From Bacteroidota bacterium (GTDB lineage Bacteria; Bacteroidota; Bacteroidia; Bacteroidales; Prolixibacteraceae): a stretch of 64,000 bases of DNA. The first letter of the stretch is position 1. Every line of letters starts with the position of its first letter. The position numbers and the translations under genes are program-made. The notes beneath the pieces were generated by a model. That model did no database searches. It saw nothing but the letters and a program-made list of their open reading frames with translations, and was not told the origin of the DNA. Shown piece after piece: positions 30,322 through 40,236 of this stretch. The stretch covers positions 1-64,000 of the forward strand of contig JAJUGZ010000007.1 of NCBI GenBank assembly GCA_029265715.1, in the 5' to 3' direction.

Positions 30322-31098
30322 ATGAATCTTTCAAAATCATCGAACCCAGTTTTTGGGAAGAACATATTTAATCGGTCAGTTGCCGGAACCGACAGCGGAG
30401 TGATGACCGTTGAAGGGACTATGAATAAAACCGGTATAATGCTTTTAATCGTATTGTTTGCTGCCGCATTTACCTGGCGTAAATTTTTCGGAAGTTACAA
30501 CCCCGAGTTTCCAGCCGAAGGCGCTTCGGCCATTACAGGATGGATGCTGGCCGGCGGAATTGGCGGTTTTATCACCGCGCTGATCACCACGTTCAGCCCT
30601 CGTCGCGCCGCATTTACAGCACCGATCTACGCTGTATTTGAAGGGCTTTTCCTGGGCGGTATTTCGGCTTTTTTCGAAGCCCAATTTCCCGGCTTGGTTA
30701 TTCGTGCCGTATCATTGACTTTCGGAGTTTTCCTGATCATGCTGCTGCTTTACCGCTCAGGTAAAATTCGGGCAACCGGCAAATTCCGGATGGGAATTAT
30801 AGCCGCCACCGGAGGAATTGCGTTGGTTTATTTTATCAGCTTTATCGCCGGACTTTTTGGTGCAAACCTGAACTTTTTGTTCGGAAGCGGAACCTTTGGC
30901 ATTGGCTTTAGCCTGATTGTTGTAGGTATTGCCGCACTGAACCTGATCCTCGATTTCGACATGATTGAACAAGGCTCATACGCAGGAGCCCCCCAATACA
31001 TGGAATGGTACGGCGCCTTTGGGCTGATGGTAACCTTGATCTGGCTGTACATCGAAATCCTTCGGTTACTTGCCAAATTTGCCTCAAACCGCGATTAA
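30322..31098 (+). CDS. Bax inhibitor-1/YccA family membrane protein
   Basis: Seven-TM; SNPVFGKNIFNRS N-terminus and LILDFDMIEQGSYAGAPQYMEWYGAFGLMVTLIWLYIEILRLL. Confidence 0.93.
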   Translation: MNLSKSSNPVFGKNIFNRSVAGTDSGVMTVEGTMNKTGIMLLIVLFAAAFTWRKFFGSYNPEFPAEGASAITGWMLAGGIGGFITALITTFSPRRAAFTAPIYAVFEGLFLGGISAFFEAQFPGLVIRAVSLTFGVFLIMLLLYRSGKIRATGKFRMGIIAATGGIALVYFISFIAGLFGANLNFLFGSGTFGIGFSLIVVGIAALNLILDFDMIEQGSYAGAPQYMEWYGAFGLMVTLIWLYIEILRLLAKFASNRD

Positions 31099-31132
31099 TC
31101 ACCAATCACAGCAAACCATTAGAAAAATATAG

Positions 31133-31159
31133 AACAGGGACTTCAGGTCCCTGTTTTTG
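31133..31159 (+). terminator. Rho-independent terminator
   Basis: AACAGGGAC-TTCAG-GTCCCTGTTTTTG. Confidence 0.8.
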
Positions 31160-31209
31160 TTTTTAGGCGATAAATGCTACTTTCGAAAGTTGAAATGAGA
31201 GCAAATGTG

Positions 31210-32379
31210 ATGGAAATTATTCAGGTAACTGATAAAGCGACGGTTGACGAATTTCACAAGCTTCCGTACAAAATTTACAAAAACGATAAAAACTGGGTCC
31301 CGCCTCTCCGGATGATGATCGAAGACATGTTCGATCCGAAAAAAAATGCGCGTTTGGAAAAGGGAAATGCGCGCCGTTGGGTGCTCCGGAAATCAGGGGA
31401 AACCATTGGACGGATTGCCGCATTTCACGATCCGGCCTACTCCATTTCGTATGATCAGCCAACCGGATGCATCGGTTTTTTTGAATGCATCAACGATCAA
31501 GGAGCTGCCGAAAAATTGTTCGATACAGCCCGGAAATGGCTGAAATCAGAAGGCATGGAAGCCATGGACGGACCAGTAAACTTCGGTGAAAACTTTTTTC
31601 ACTGGGGCCTGCTCGCCGAGGGATATGTCCAGCAAGGGTTTGGCATGCAGTACCATCCACCCTACTATCGTTCGTTATTCGAGAATTACGGATTTCAAAC
31701 CTACTACGAACAATATAGCTATCATCTCGATATAACCAGTCCGGATCTGCCGCAGCGTTTCTGGAAAATTGCAGCCTGGGTCGCTAAAAAGCCCGATTAT
31801 GAATTTGTACCGTTTTCATACAAAAATCAGGAAAAATTCATATTCGATTTTATCGAAATCCACAAGCAAGCCTGGGGAAAGCACGATAATTACAAGGAAA
31901 TTGACCCCCAAGACCTGCGAAATCTGCTGGCCGAATCAAAATTCATCCTGGATGAAGAGTTTATCTGGTACGTGTACCACAAAAAACAGCCTATTGCTTT
32001 TTTCATGATGATACCGGACCTGAATCAAATTGTACGCTACCTGCGAAATGGGAAAATGAACCTGTGGAATATCCTAAAATTTATCATTCTGAAGAAAATG
32101 AGGATTATTTCCAGGTGCCGGGTTTTGGTTATGGGGGTTGTCCCAAAATTCCAGAACCTGGGAATAGAATCCGGAATTTTCTACAAACTGAAAGAAGTTT
32201 TGACCCGAAAAATCTGGTACAACGAAATGGAATTAAGCTGGGTCGGCGATTTTAACCCGAAGATGATCGCCTTGTTCAATTCGGTCGGTAGCAAGCAAGC
32301 CAAAACACATTTAACACTAAGATATTTGTTCGACCGGGACAAACCGTTTAAACGGGCGCCAATAATCGGCGAAGCTTAA
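31210..32379 (+). CDS. GNAT-like N-acetyltransferase family protein, paralog 1
   Basis: About 390 aa; IGRIAAFHD, GCIGFFECINDQGAAEKLFDTA, EAMDGPVNFGENFFHWGLL; start choice 31195 or 31210. Confidence 0.75.
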   Translation: MEIIQVTDKATVDEFHKLPYKIYKNDKNWVPPLRMMIEDMFDPKKNARLEKGNARRWVLRKSGETIGRIAAFHDPAYSISYDQPTGCIGFFECINDQGAAEKLFDTARKWLKSEGMEAMDGPVNFGENFFHWGLLAEGYVQQGFGMQYHPPYYRSLFENYGFQTYYEQYSYHLDITSPDLPQRFWKIAAWVAKKPDYEFVPFSYKNQEKFIFDFIEIHKQAWGKHDNYKEIDPQDLRNLLAESKFILDEEFIWYVYHKKQPIAFFMMIPDLNQIVRYLRNGKMNLWNILKFIILKKMRIISRCRVLVMGVVPKFQNLGIESGIFYKLKEVLTRKIWYNEMELSWVGDFNPKMIALFNSVGSKQAKTHLTLRYLFDRDKPFKRAPIIGEA

Positions 32380-32466
32380 AATCATCCCGCTCTATACCGA
32401 AAAATATACTACCTTTCGCCCATATTTTTTACATCTATGAAATGGCCATAAAAGCAGAAACTTATG

Positions 32467-32571
32467 CCAACCGAAAATGTATAATGGCTATTCCATCTTG
32501 TTGAAAAACCATTTTGAAAAACAGAGATAGATACGAAAACTGAAAGAAGCAACTTTGAAAATTTTATACAG
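32467..32571. repeat. repeated upstream leader, copy A
   Basis: CCAACCGAAAATGTATAATGGCTATTCCAT... ends at the start codon of paralog 2; matches 44354-44452. Confidence 0.5.
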
Positions 32572-33765
32572 ATGAAATTAATTAAAGTTACCGATAACAA
32601 GAGTAAGAAACTTTTTCACAAAGTTCCTCATCTGATTTATAAAAACGACCCCAACTGGGCCTGTCCGCTCGAAACGATGGTTGAAGATGTCTTTAATCCG
32701 GACAAAAATCCGTCGTTCAAAGGGGGCGAAGCTGCCCGCTGGGTGCTCGCCGACGATAACGACAAACTGATTGGCCGCATTGCCGCTTTTTATAACAGCG
32801 ACAAAGCCAAAACCTACGAACAGCCAACCGGCGGATGCGGCTTTTTTGAATGCATCAACGATCAGACGGCAGCCAATAAACTGTTCGACATCGCCCGCGA
32901 CTGGCTCAAAGAACGTGGCATGGAGGCCATGGACGGTCCGGTTAACTTCGGCGAAAACTACATTAACTGGGGGCTTCTGGTTGATGGGTTCATGCCTCAA
33001 GGGTTTGGCATGCCGTACAATCCGAAATACTACCAAAATTTGTTTGAAACCTACGGGTTTAAAGTCTATTTCGAGCAGTACAGTTACCACCTTGACACCA
33101 CATTGCCCGAACTTCCGGAGCGGTTTTGGAAAGTAGCCGAGTGGGTGGCAAAAAAACCACAATTCAGTTTCGAGCATTTTAGCTTTGACAAACAGGAAAA
33201 GTACATCGACGATTTTGCAGCGGTTTACGACAATGCCTGGCGTTTTCACGAACACTTCAAACCACTAGACAAAGACGACCTGCGCGACTTTCTGAAATCG
33301 GCCCGGCCTATTCTGGAAGAAGATTTCATCTGGTTTGCCTATCACGAAGGAGAGCCAATCGCCTTGTTTGTAATGATCCCCGACTTAAACCAGATCCTTC
33401 TTCACCTGAATGGCAAGGTAAACATCTGGAATATCCTGAAATTTTTGTGGCTGAAAAAGAAAAAAACAATGACCCGCACACGCAGTCTGATCATCGGGAT
33501 TGTACCCAAATTCCAGCGTTCGGGTGTCGAATCGGCCATTTTCTGGCACCTGCGTCCGGTGATGTACAAAAAGAACTGGTACAAAGAGATGGAACTGAGC
33601 TGGGCTGGCGATTTCAACCCCAAAATTGTAGCACTTTACAAATCGGTTGGAGGCAAACACACCAAAACCCATTACACCATGCGCTATCTCTTCGACCGGA
33701 ACAAACCGTTCAAACGTGCTCCAATCATCGGGGGCGATGAGAAAAGTGAAAAAACAACAGAATAA
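32572..33765 (+). CDS. GNAT-like N-acetyltransferase family protein, paralog 2
   Basis: Collinear with 31210-32379 throughout (GFFECINDQ, EAMDGPVNFGEN, YLFDRNKPFKRAPIIGG). Confidence 0.78.
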   Translation: MKLIKVTDNKSKKLFHKVPHLIYKNDPNWACPLETMVEDVFNPDKNPSFKGGEAARWVLADDNDKLIGRIAAFYNSDKAKTYEQPTGGCGFFECINDQTAANKLFDIARDWLKERGMEAMDGPVNFGENYINWGLLVDGFMPQGFGMPYNPKYYQNLFETYGFKVYFEQYSYHLDTTLPELPERFWKVAEWVAKKPQFSFEHFSFDKQEKYIDDFAAVYDNAWRFHEHFKPLDKDDLRDFLKSARPILEEDFIWFAYHEGEPIALFVMIPDLNQILLHLNGKVNIWNILKFLWLKKKKTMTRTRSLIIGIVPKFQRSGVESAIFWHLRPVMYKKNWYKEMELSWAGDFNPKIVALYKSVGGKHTKTHYTMRYLFDRNKPFKRAPIIGGDEKSEKTTE

Positions 33766-33778
33766 AAGGATCAAATTC

Positions 33779-33809
33779 TTTGGAAATTATAATCTTGTAA
33801 CTATCTTTG
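33779..33809 (+). promoter_or_regulatory. Bacteroidota-type promoter for rpmE2
   Basis: TTTG - 19 nt - TATCTTTG, an exact match to the -33/-7 consensus. Confidence 0.75.
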
Positions 33810-33843
33810 CGAGCCGATAAAATAATTGAAAAGAGAGAACACA

Positions 33844-34107
33844 ATGAAAAAAGGGATACATCCGGAAAGCTATCGTACTGTAGCATTTAAAGATATGTCT
33901 AACGGTCACGTTTTTATTACAAAATCAACTGTTAACACAAAAGAAACTGAAGTTATCGACGGAGTTGAGTATCCGGTAGTTAAGCTTGAAATTTCAAGTT
34001 CATCTCACCCGTTCTATACAGGAAAAATGAAACTTGTTGATACTGCCGGACGTGTCGATAAATTCATGAACCGCTACAAAAAACACATGGACGCAAGAAA
34101 AAAATAA
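33844..34107 (+). CDS. rpmE2: 50S ribosomal protein L31 type B
   Basis: [29 protein letters not shown]...; no Cys residues, so the zinc-independent form. Confidence 0.96.
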   Translation: MKKGIHPESYRTVAFKDMSNGHVFITKSTVNTKETEVIDGVEYPVVKLEISSSSHPFYTGKMKLVDTAGRVDKFMNRYKKHMDARKK

Positions 34108-34128
34108 GCTTGCAGGTTTACGATATTT

Positions 34129-34164
34129 AAAAGAGCTCCGCAACTTTGTGGAGCTCTTTTTTTT
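34129..34164 (+). terminator. Rho-independent terminator after rpmE2
   Basis: AAAAGAGCTCC-GCAACTTTGT-GGAGCTCTTTTTTTT. Confidence 0.93.
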
Positions 34165-34318
34165 ATCAATTACCCCAAAGTCTGTCCCGGATTGTTTTAT
34201 TACAAAATCTGGATAAATTAAAGATGCTTCGTGGCATGGCAATTGCCTGTTCAATTAGCACCATACTGAGAAGTATCCGATACCGACAGTATGTCATAGT
34301 TTATTTTAATTAGTAGGA

Positions 34319-36769
34319 GTGATAAAGAAAGCTAATATGCAGAAAATCATTTTTTCAGGAATAATGAACGAAGATTCAGACTATATTCCGATTATAGCCG
34401 ATGGTGACGATTCCGAATTAAAAAATACCGATATACCTGACAATTTGCCCATATTGCCACTGCGTAATACGGTCATGTTTCCGGGCGTTGTTCTTCCAAT
34501 TACCGTTGGGCGGCAAAAATCGCTGCAACTCATCAAGGATGTTTATCGTGGGAACCGCCTGCTGGGAACCATTGCCCAAAAAGATGGAAACATTGAAGAT
34601 CCGGGTCCCGACGATTTGTTTAAAGTTGGCACCGTTGCCCAAATATTGAAAATACTGGAAATGCCCGACGGGACTACATCTGTCATTCTTCAGGGTAAAC
34701 GCCGGTTTGAAATGCTCGATGTGCTGGAGGAATTTCCGTACATGAAAGCCAACGTAAAGCCACTCGACGATATACAACCGGTTGAAGAAGGGGCCGAATT
34801 CATGGCCATTGTCGGGTCATTAAAAGATCTTTCAATCAAGATTGCCCAATTCACGTCGAATGTATCTCCGGAAGCTGCTTTTGCCGTAAAAAATATCGAA
34901 AACCCGACTTTCCTGATCAATTTCATCTGCTCGAACACCGATCTGAAAGTCGAAGAAAAACAGGAGCTGCTTGAAATAGCCGATTTGAAAAAACGCGGAG
35001 TACAAGCCATCTCATATTTGGTCCGCGAAGCCCAGATGGCTGAATTAAAACGCGACATCCAGATCAAAGTAAAAGCCGAACTCGACCAACAACAACGAGA
35101 ATTTCTGCTCAACCAGCAGATAAAAACCATTCAGGACGAATTGGGCGGAAACCCTGTTGAACAGGAAATTGCTGAACTGAAAAAACGGGCAGAAGAAAAG
35201 AAATGGGACGAAGATGTAGCCAAGCTTTTCGAAAAAGAGGTCAACAAGCTTCACCGGTTAAATCCGGCAGCCGGCGAATACTCGGTACAGTTTGGCTACT
35301 GCCAGACATTGCTCGACCTGCCATGGAACGAATATACCGAAGATAACTTCGATCTGAAACACGCCGAAGCAGTCCTCGACGAAGATCATTACGGGTTGGA
35401 AAAAGTGAAGGAACGTATCCTGGAACACTTGGCTATCCTGAAACTAAAAAAAGACATGAAGGCGCCCATCCTGTGCTTGTATGGCCCTCCCGGCGTTGGG
35501 AAAACATCGCTGGGCCGGTCGATCGCCAAAGCGCTTGGCCGAAACTACATCCGGATGAGCTTAGGTGGATTGCACGACGAGGCCGAAATCCGTGGTCACC
35601 GGAAAACATACATTGGCGCTATGCCCGGACGTATTTTGCAAAACATCAAAAAGGCAAAATCATCGAATCCGGTTTTTATCCTGGACGAGCTGGATAAAGT
35701 TTCGAAAGATTTTCATGGCGACCCGGCTTCAGCACTGCTGGAAGTTTTAGACCCGGAACAGAACTTTGAATTCCACGACAATTACGTAGAACACGAATAT
35801 GATCTATCGAAAGTCATGTTTATAGCTACGGCCAATACGCTGGGAACCATTGCCCCACCTTTGCGCGACCGGCTCGAACTGATTGAAGTAAGCGGCTACT
35901 TAGTTGAAGAAAAAGTAGAAATTGCCCGTCGCCATCTGATCCCCAAACAATTGGAAAACCACGGGGTCAAAAATGACCAGGTTGTTTTTCCAACCGATGT
36001 GATAAGCTATGTTATTGAAAATTACACGCGCGAATCGGGAGTTCGAGACCTGGATAAAAAGATTGCCAAGATTATCCGGCGGATTGCCAAAAAAATTGCC
36101 TTTGAAGAACCGTACAATCAGAAACTGACCAAAGAAGATGTTCGCGAATATCTGGGGGCCGAGAAATACACGCGCGAGCTTTATCAGGGCAATGAGTTTG
36201 CCGGCGTTGTTACCGGCCTGGCCTGGACAGCTGTCGGCGGCGAAATCCTGTATGTCGAAACCAGCCTGAGCAAAGGGAAGGGAGGACTGACATTAACCGG
36301 AAACCTGGGCGATGTAATGAAAGAATCGGCCATGCTGGCGCTCGAATACATCCGGGCCCATTCCGATTTATTAAACCTGAATCCGGAGATTTTTGAAAAA
36401 TACAATGTACATATCCACGTTCCGGAAGGCGCGATCCCCAAAGATGGCCCTTCGGCCGGAATTACAATGGTTACTTCGCTGGCCTCGGCATTCACTCAAC
36501 GCAAAGTCAGGAAAAACCTGGCCATGACCGGCGAAATTACCCTGCGCGGAAAAGTCCTGCCGGTAGGCGGCATCAAGGAAAAGATTCTGGCCGCCAAGCG
36601 GGCCGGAATCAAGGAAATCATCCTTTCGGAAGCCAACAAAAAGGATCTGGACGAAATAAAAGATATCTATATCAAAGGACTGAAATTCCATTTTGTCGAT
36701 ACAATCATGGATGTGCTGGATTATGCTTTGCTAAAGAACAAGGTCGACAATCCGGTAAAAATTGAATAA
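34319..36769 (+). CDS. lon: ATP-dependent endopeptidase Lon
   Basis: [49 protein letters not shown] catalytic Ser. Confidence 0.98.
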   Translation: MIKKANMQKIIFSGIMNEDSDYIPIIADGDDSELKNTDIPDNLPILPLRNTVMFPGVVLPITVGRQKSLQLIKDVYRGNRLLGTIAQKDGNIEDPGPDDLFKVGTVAQILKILEMPDGTTSVILQGKRRFEMLDVLEEFPYMKANVKPLDDIQPVEEGAEFMAIVGSLKDLSIKIAQFTSNVSPEAAFAVKNIENPTFLINFICSNTDLKVEEKQELLEIADLKKRGVQAISYLVREAQMAELKRDIQIKVKAELDQQQREFLLNQQIKTIQDELGGNPVEQEIAELKKRAEEKKWDEDVAKLFEKEVNKLHRLNPAAGEYSVQFGYCQTLLDLPWNEYTEDNFDLKHAEAVLDEDHYGLEKVKERILEHLAILKLKKDMKAPILCLYGPPGVGKTSLGRSIAKALGRNYIRMSLGGLHDEAEIRGHRKTYIGAMPGRILQNIKKAKSSNPVFILDELDKVSKDFHGDPASALLEVLDPEQNFEFHDNYVEHEYDLSKVMFIATANTLGTIAPPLRDRLELIEVSGYLVEEKVEIARRHLIPKQLENHGVKNDQVVFPTDVISYVIENYTRESGVRDLDKKIAKIIRRIAKKIAFEEPYNQKLTKEDVREYLGAEKYTRELYQGNEFAGVVTGLAWTAVGGEILYVETSLSKGKGGLTLTGNLGDVMKESAMLALEYIRAHSDLLNLNPEIFEKYNVHIHVPEGAIPKDGPSAGITMVTSLASAFTQRKVRKNLAMTGEITLRGKVLPVGGIKEKILAAKRAGIKEIILSEANKKDLDEIKDIYIKGLKFHFVDTIMDVLDYALLKNKVDNPVKIE

Positions 36770-36782
36770 AAAACCTTAATAA

Positions 36783-36821
36783 AAACGGGCGCACTTCAAA
36801 CCGGAAGATGCGCCCGTTTAG
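36783..36821. terminator. bidirectional terminator between convergent lon and T9SS-protein genes
   Basis: AAACGGGCGCA...TGCGCCCGTTT with inner ACTTC/GAAG pairing. Confidence 0.75.
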
Positions 36822-36856
36822 CGAAAAAGATGTTTTCTATTGCAAATCCTGAAATT

Positions 36857-38689
36857 TTACTTAACAATTAGTTTTTGGGTTGGTAAATTATTGACTGAAA
36901 CCACATAAGTACCATTCGATAAATCACGAATTGAAATAATTTTTTCATTATCATTATTCAAGGCAACTTTACGAATCAATCCACCAGTCATATTGTAAAT
37001 CATTGCAAACCCAGACTGAGGAGTTGAAAAACTTAACCGAACCTCGTCGTCAGCCGGATTGGGGAAAATTAGAAATTCACTTTTGTCTGACATCGCCCGA
37101 GCTACGGTCGCAGCTGTATTCGATACAAAAATTGGGTTTGAATAGAACCAGAGATCTTCAAACGTTTTCGCGGCAGTATTTTCGCCTTCTGCATCAATCA
37201 GCGGATTTCCGTAGTTGTCGGTTTCGCCAGCTTTATTCACCGAATGATTGGTCCCCCGCAAACGGAAATATAATTTATTGGCAACTTCAATCGGATACTG
37301 AATGGCAATTTCTTTCCAACCATTTGATTTTTCCGACCAAGCCTGGGTTGTTATTCCTGCAGCATCTGTATATCCGGCATTTTTCCCGTAACGGGCAACC
37401 ACCTTGGTTGTCAAAACCGAATCTTTTTTGTATTCTTCCGTATTTGCAGGATCAACCTTTGAACCATATTGCCCGACAATCAGATCGATGTGGTCAAGTT
37501 CCGGATTAGTATACGTACTGTAAGTATTGTTGTTGTTCCGCTGAGGATCACGCACCTGGATCTTCACTTCTATTACCGTATTTTTGGTTTCATAAGTTTG
37601 TCCCATCGTGGCTGATCCAACCGTAAAAATCAATGAATCAATCAAATCTCCCATCACAACATACGAATTCCCGGAACGAAGCCCATCAACAACGGCCTGT
37701 GCATCATTTTTCTTTTCCACGTAAGTGTACGTTTTCTGATATTCCCCCGGATAAAAATCATTTTTAATATCGTGACAGTCAGAGCTGGCAAACAACCAGA
37801 AATGACGGCCTTCGCTCAACAGTGCATCCCATAAACCACCCACTTTGGCCGACATCAACCCGGCACCACCATACGTACTCATTCCGTATGACGGGCGGTT
37901 AGAGCCATACTCGCCTCTTTTGCTTGACTTTTGATGCCCAGGAACACTCTCAAACCCAAAAAACACATCCGGGGCAGCGTTGTTCATATCGCGAAAATGC
38001 TCGATGTTCCAGCCCGTATTGCCATTGTATTTGTAGCGCTCCGGATGTGCCGGGATCAAATAGCTTTGGGATGGGTAATTGGCCTGCAGCCAGGTTACTG
38101 CTTCAACAGCTTTTTCATGACCTGTTTTCGTGCTTTTAGTCCATCCGTTGGGCTGAGTATCATCCTTATCATTATTATCGAACATGTATTCAAACTGGGC
38201 AATCGGATCTACGTTGCTGTTGTCTGAGTTAAACTGATTGGCAATTATGCACATCGAAGCATGCTCATGCCCGGGAACATTCATCTCGTAGCCCTGAATG
38301 ATCAGCTTATTTGAAAAAACCCGCCGCCATAATTGAATATCCCGGTATGACCAATCACGAATCGACTGCCAACGCCACATGTTCCCATTATTGGCTTTTC
38401 CTAGAATATTAATCCCGGTATTTGCCCAAAGAACCTCAGTCGTATCTTTTAAATCAACTCCGGAAACCGATCCCCACCGGCTAAAGGCTCCCCCGTGTTC
38501 GCTGTTGGCCCACCAATCAAGGTCATATTTGTTATTTTTTTCCATCATATAACCAAACGAAAAGCTTCCATCGGAATATGTGGTGTGCTGGTGAAAATCA
38601 CCCGCAACATAGCAGCCTTGTGCTTCCGCCAACGTTGCCTTCAGAAAAGTAGCAAAAAACAAAAAAGCTAAAAATGTAACGTTTCTCAT
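36857..38689 (-). CDS. secreted PHP-like metal-dependent protein with T9SS type A sorting domain
   Basis: Signal peptide, DFHQHTTYSDGS, ANSEHGG, IPAHPERYK, ASSDCHD motifs; C-terminal FLIFPNPADDEVRLSFS...GTYVVSVNNLPTQKLIVK. Confidence 0.85.
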   Translation of the reverse strand: MRNVTFLAFLFFATFLKATLAEAQGCYVAGDFHQHTTYSDGSFSFGYMMEKNNKYDLDWWANSEHGGAFSRWGSVSGVDLKDTTEVLWANTGINILGKANNGNMWRWQSIRDWSYRDIQLWRRVFSNKLIIQGYEMNVPGHEHASMCIIANQFNSDNSNVDPIAQFEYMFDNNDKDDTQPNGWTKSTKTGHEKAVEAVTWLQANYPSQSYLIPAHPERYKYNGNTGWNIEHFRDMNNAAPDVFFGFESVPGHQKSSKRGEYGSNRPSYGMSTYGGAGLMSAKVGGLWDALLSEGRHFWLFASSDCHDIKNDFYPGEYQKTYTYVEKKNDAQAVVDGLRSGNSYVVMGDLIDSLIFTVGSATMGQTYETKNTVIEVKIQVRDPQRNNNNTYSTYTNPELDHIDLIVGQYGSKVDPANTEEYKKDSVLTTKVVARYGKNAGYTDAAGITTQAWSEKSNGWKEIAIQYPIEVANKLYFRLRGTNHSVNKAGETDNYGNPLIDAEGENTAAKTFEDLWFYSNPIFVSNTAATVARAMSDKSEFLIFPNPADDEVRLSFSTPQSGFAMIYNMTGGLIRKVALNNDNEKIISIRDLSNGTYVVSVNNLPTQKLIVK

Positions 38690-38895
38690 AGAAATGCATT
38701 TTGGATTTAGTCCGACAAAAATGAACTGATCCGATTACATGCTTATTTGATTATTATTGTGTTCTGTTAAATTGAAGTCAATTGTTTGTAACAGTTATTA
38801 CAATACGATTATCATCCGATACAAGAATTTCTTAAACACAGGAGGGTCTTCTTATTTTCGCTATATTCGTTTTGAGCAACGATAAATTCTTACTT

Positions 38896-40236
38896 ATGCA
38901 GAAAATGGCAATTGCGGCACTCCTACTCCACTTGGCCATAACCAGTCTCTCGCAGGCTCAAAACAAAAAGAGTCCGGGTCTGATCAAATCCGGCTGGAAC
39001 GTCGGAGCCTTGCCGACCATCACGTTCGATACCGACCTGGGATTTCAATATGGCGCGTTGGTAAACCTGTTCCAGTATGGCGATGGCAGCCGGTATCCCG
39101 CCTATGACCATTCACTGTACTTCGAGGTTTCGCGTTTCACCAAAGGCAGTGGTATTTACCGTTTTTACTACGACTCTGACCAACTTTTAAATGGACTGCA
39201 AACTTCGATAGACCTGTCTTATTTACCCGACCAGACATACGATTTTTACGGGTTTAACGGCTATGAAGCCATTTACCACGACGCCTGGACCAATCAGGAC
39301 TCCGAGAACTACAAATCGCGTGTCTTTTACAAATACGACCGGAGATTGTTTCGCTGGAAAGCCGATCTTCAGGGGAAAATAACGGAGAGCAACCGGTTCC
39401 GCTGGATCACGGGGTTCAACCTGCAGAATTTCAAAATCGGATCAGTTAATATCGAAAAACTTAATAAAGGTAAATCCGGGAATGACATTCTTCCAGATAT
39501 CGACGGGCTGTATGATTTATACCGACAATGGGGAATTATTTCTCCGGAAGAAGCCGACGGCGGATTTGTACCCACCTTCAAAGCCGGACTGGTTCTGGAC
39601 TCGCGCGACAATAAGCCCAACCCCATGAAAGGCATTTGGGCCGAAGCTGTCATCGAGGTTTCGCCAAAAATTTTGGGAGCCGAAAGTTCGTTCTCAAACC
39701 TCAGTCTTACCCACCGCCAGTATTTCACGATACTCCCCAATGATCTCTCTTTTGCATACCGATTGAACTATCAAACCAAACTTGGTGGAAACATGCCGTT
39801 TTATTACCGTTCGCAAATGATTGTTTCTGAACTCAGGGGCGCATCGTCCGAAGGCTTGGGCGGAGCAAAAACCTTGCGTGGCGTCCGGCGCAACCGGGTC
39901 GTTGGCGATGGGTTCGCCTACGGGAATGCTGAATTGCGATGGAAATTTGCCCGGTTCCGGTTCATCAACAACAATTTCTACTTAGGGCTTAACTCATTCG
40001 TTGATGTTGGGAAAGTAACCAACACGGTTGATGTAAAAAAAATTGCAGCGCCGAAGAGTTCAATTCCTCAACCCGAATATTTCGACTGGGACGCCGAAAA
40101 ATGGCATACCTCGTATGGAGCTGGCTTCCGGGCCGTGATGAACGAAAACTTTGTAGTTTCGTTCGACTATGGAATGGCCGCCAACAAGCAAGACGGCACA
40201 TCTGGCCTTTACATTGGACTGGGATACTTGTTTTAG
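38896..40236 (+). CDS. outer-membrane beta-barrel protein (BamA/TamA-like surface antigen)
   Basis: Signal peptide; GLVLDSRDNKPNPMKGIWAEAVIEVSP; LRGVRRNRVVGDGFAYGNAELRWKF; C-terminal GLYIGLGYLF. Confidence 0.82.
   Translation: MQKMAIAALLLHLAITSLSQAQNKKSPGLIKSGWNVGALPTITFDTDLGFQYGALVNLFQYGDGSRYPAYDHSLYFEVSRFTKGSGIYRFYYDSDQLLNGLQTSIDLSYLPDQTYDFYGFNGYEAIYHDAWTNQDSENYKSRVFYKYDRRLFRWKADLQGKITESNRFRWITGFNLQNFKIGSVNIEKLNKGKSGNDILPDIDGLYDLYRQWGIISPEEADGGFVPTFKAGLVLDSRDNKPNPMKGIWAEAVIEVSPKILGAESSFSNLSLTHRQYFTILPNDLSFAYRLNYQTKLGGNMPFYYRSQMIVSELRGASSEGLGGAKTLRGVRRNRVVGDGFAYGNAELRWKFARFRFINNNFYLGLNSFVDVGKVTNTVDVKKIAAPKSSIPQPEYFDWDAEKWHTSYGAGFRAVMNENFVVSFDYGMAANKQDGTSGLYIGLGYLF

Noticed and set aside
32578-33255. 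225-aa minus-strand ORF
   Set aside because: Antisense to GNAT-like paralog 2.
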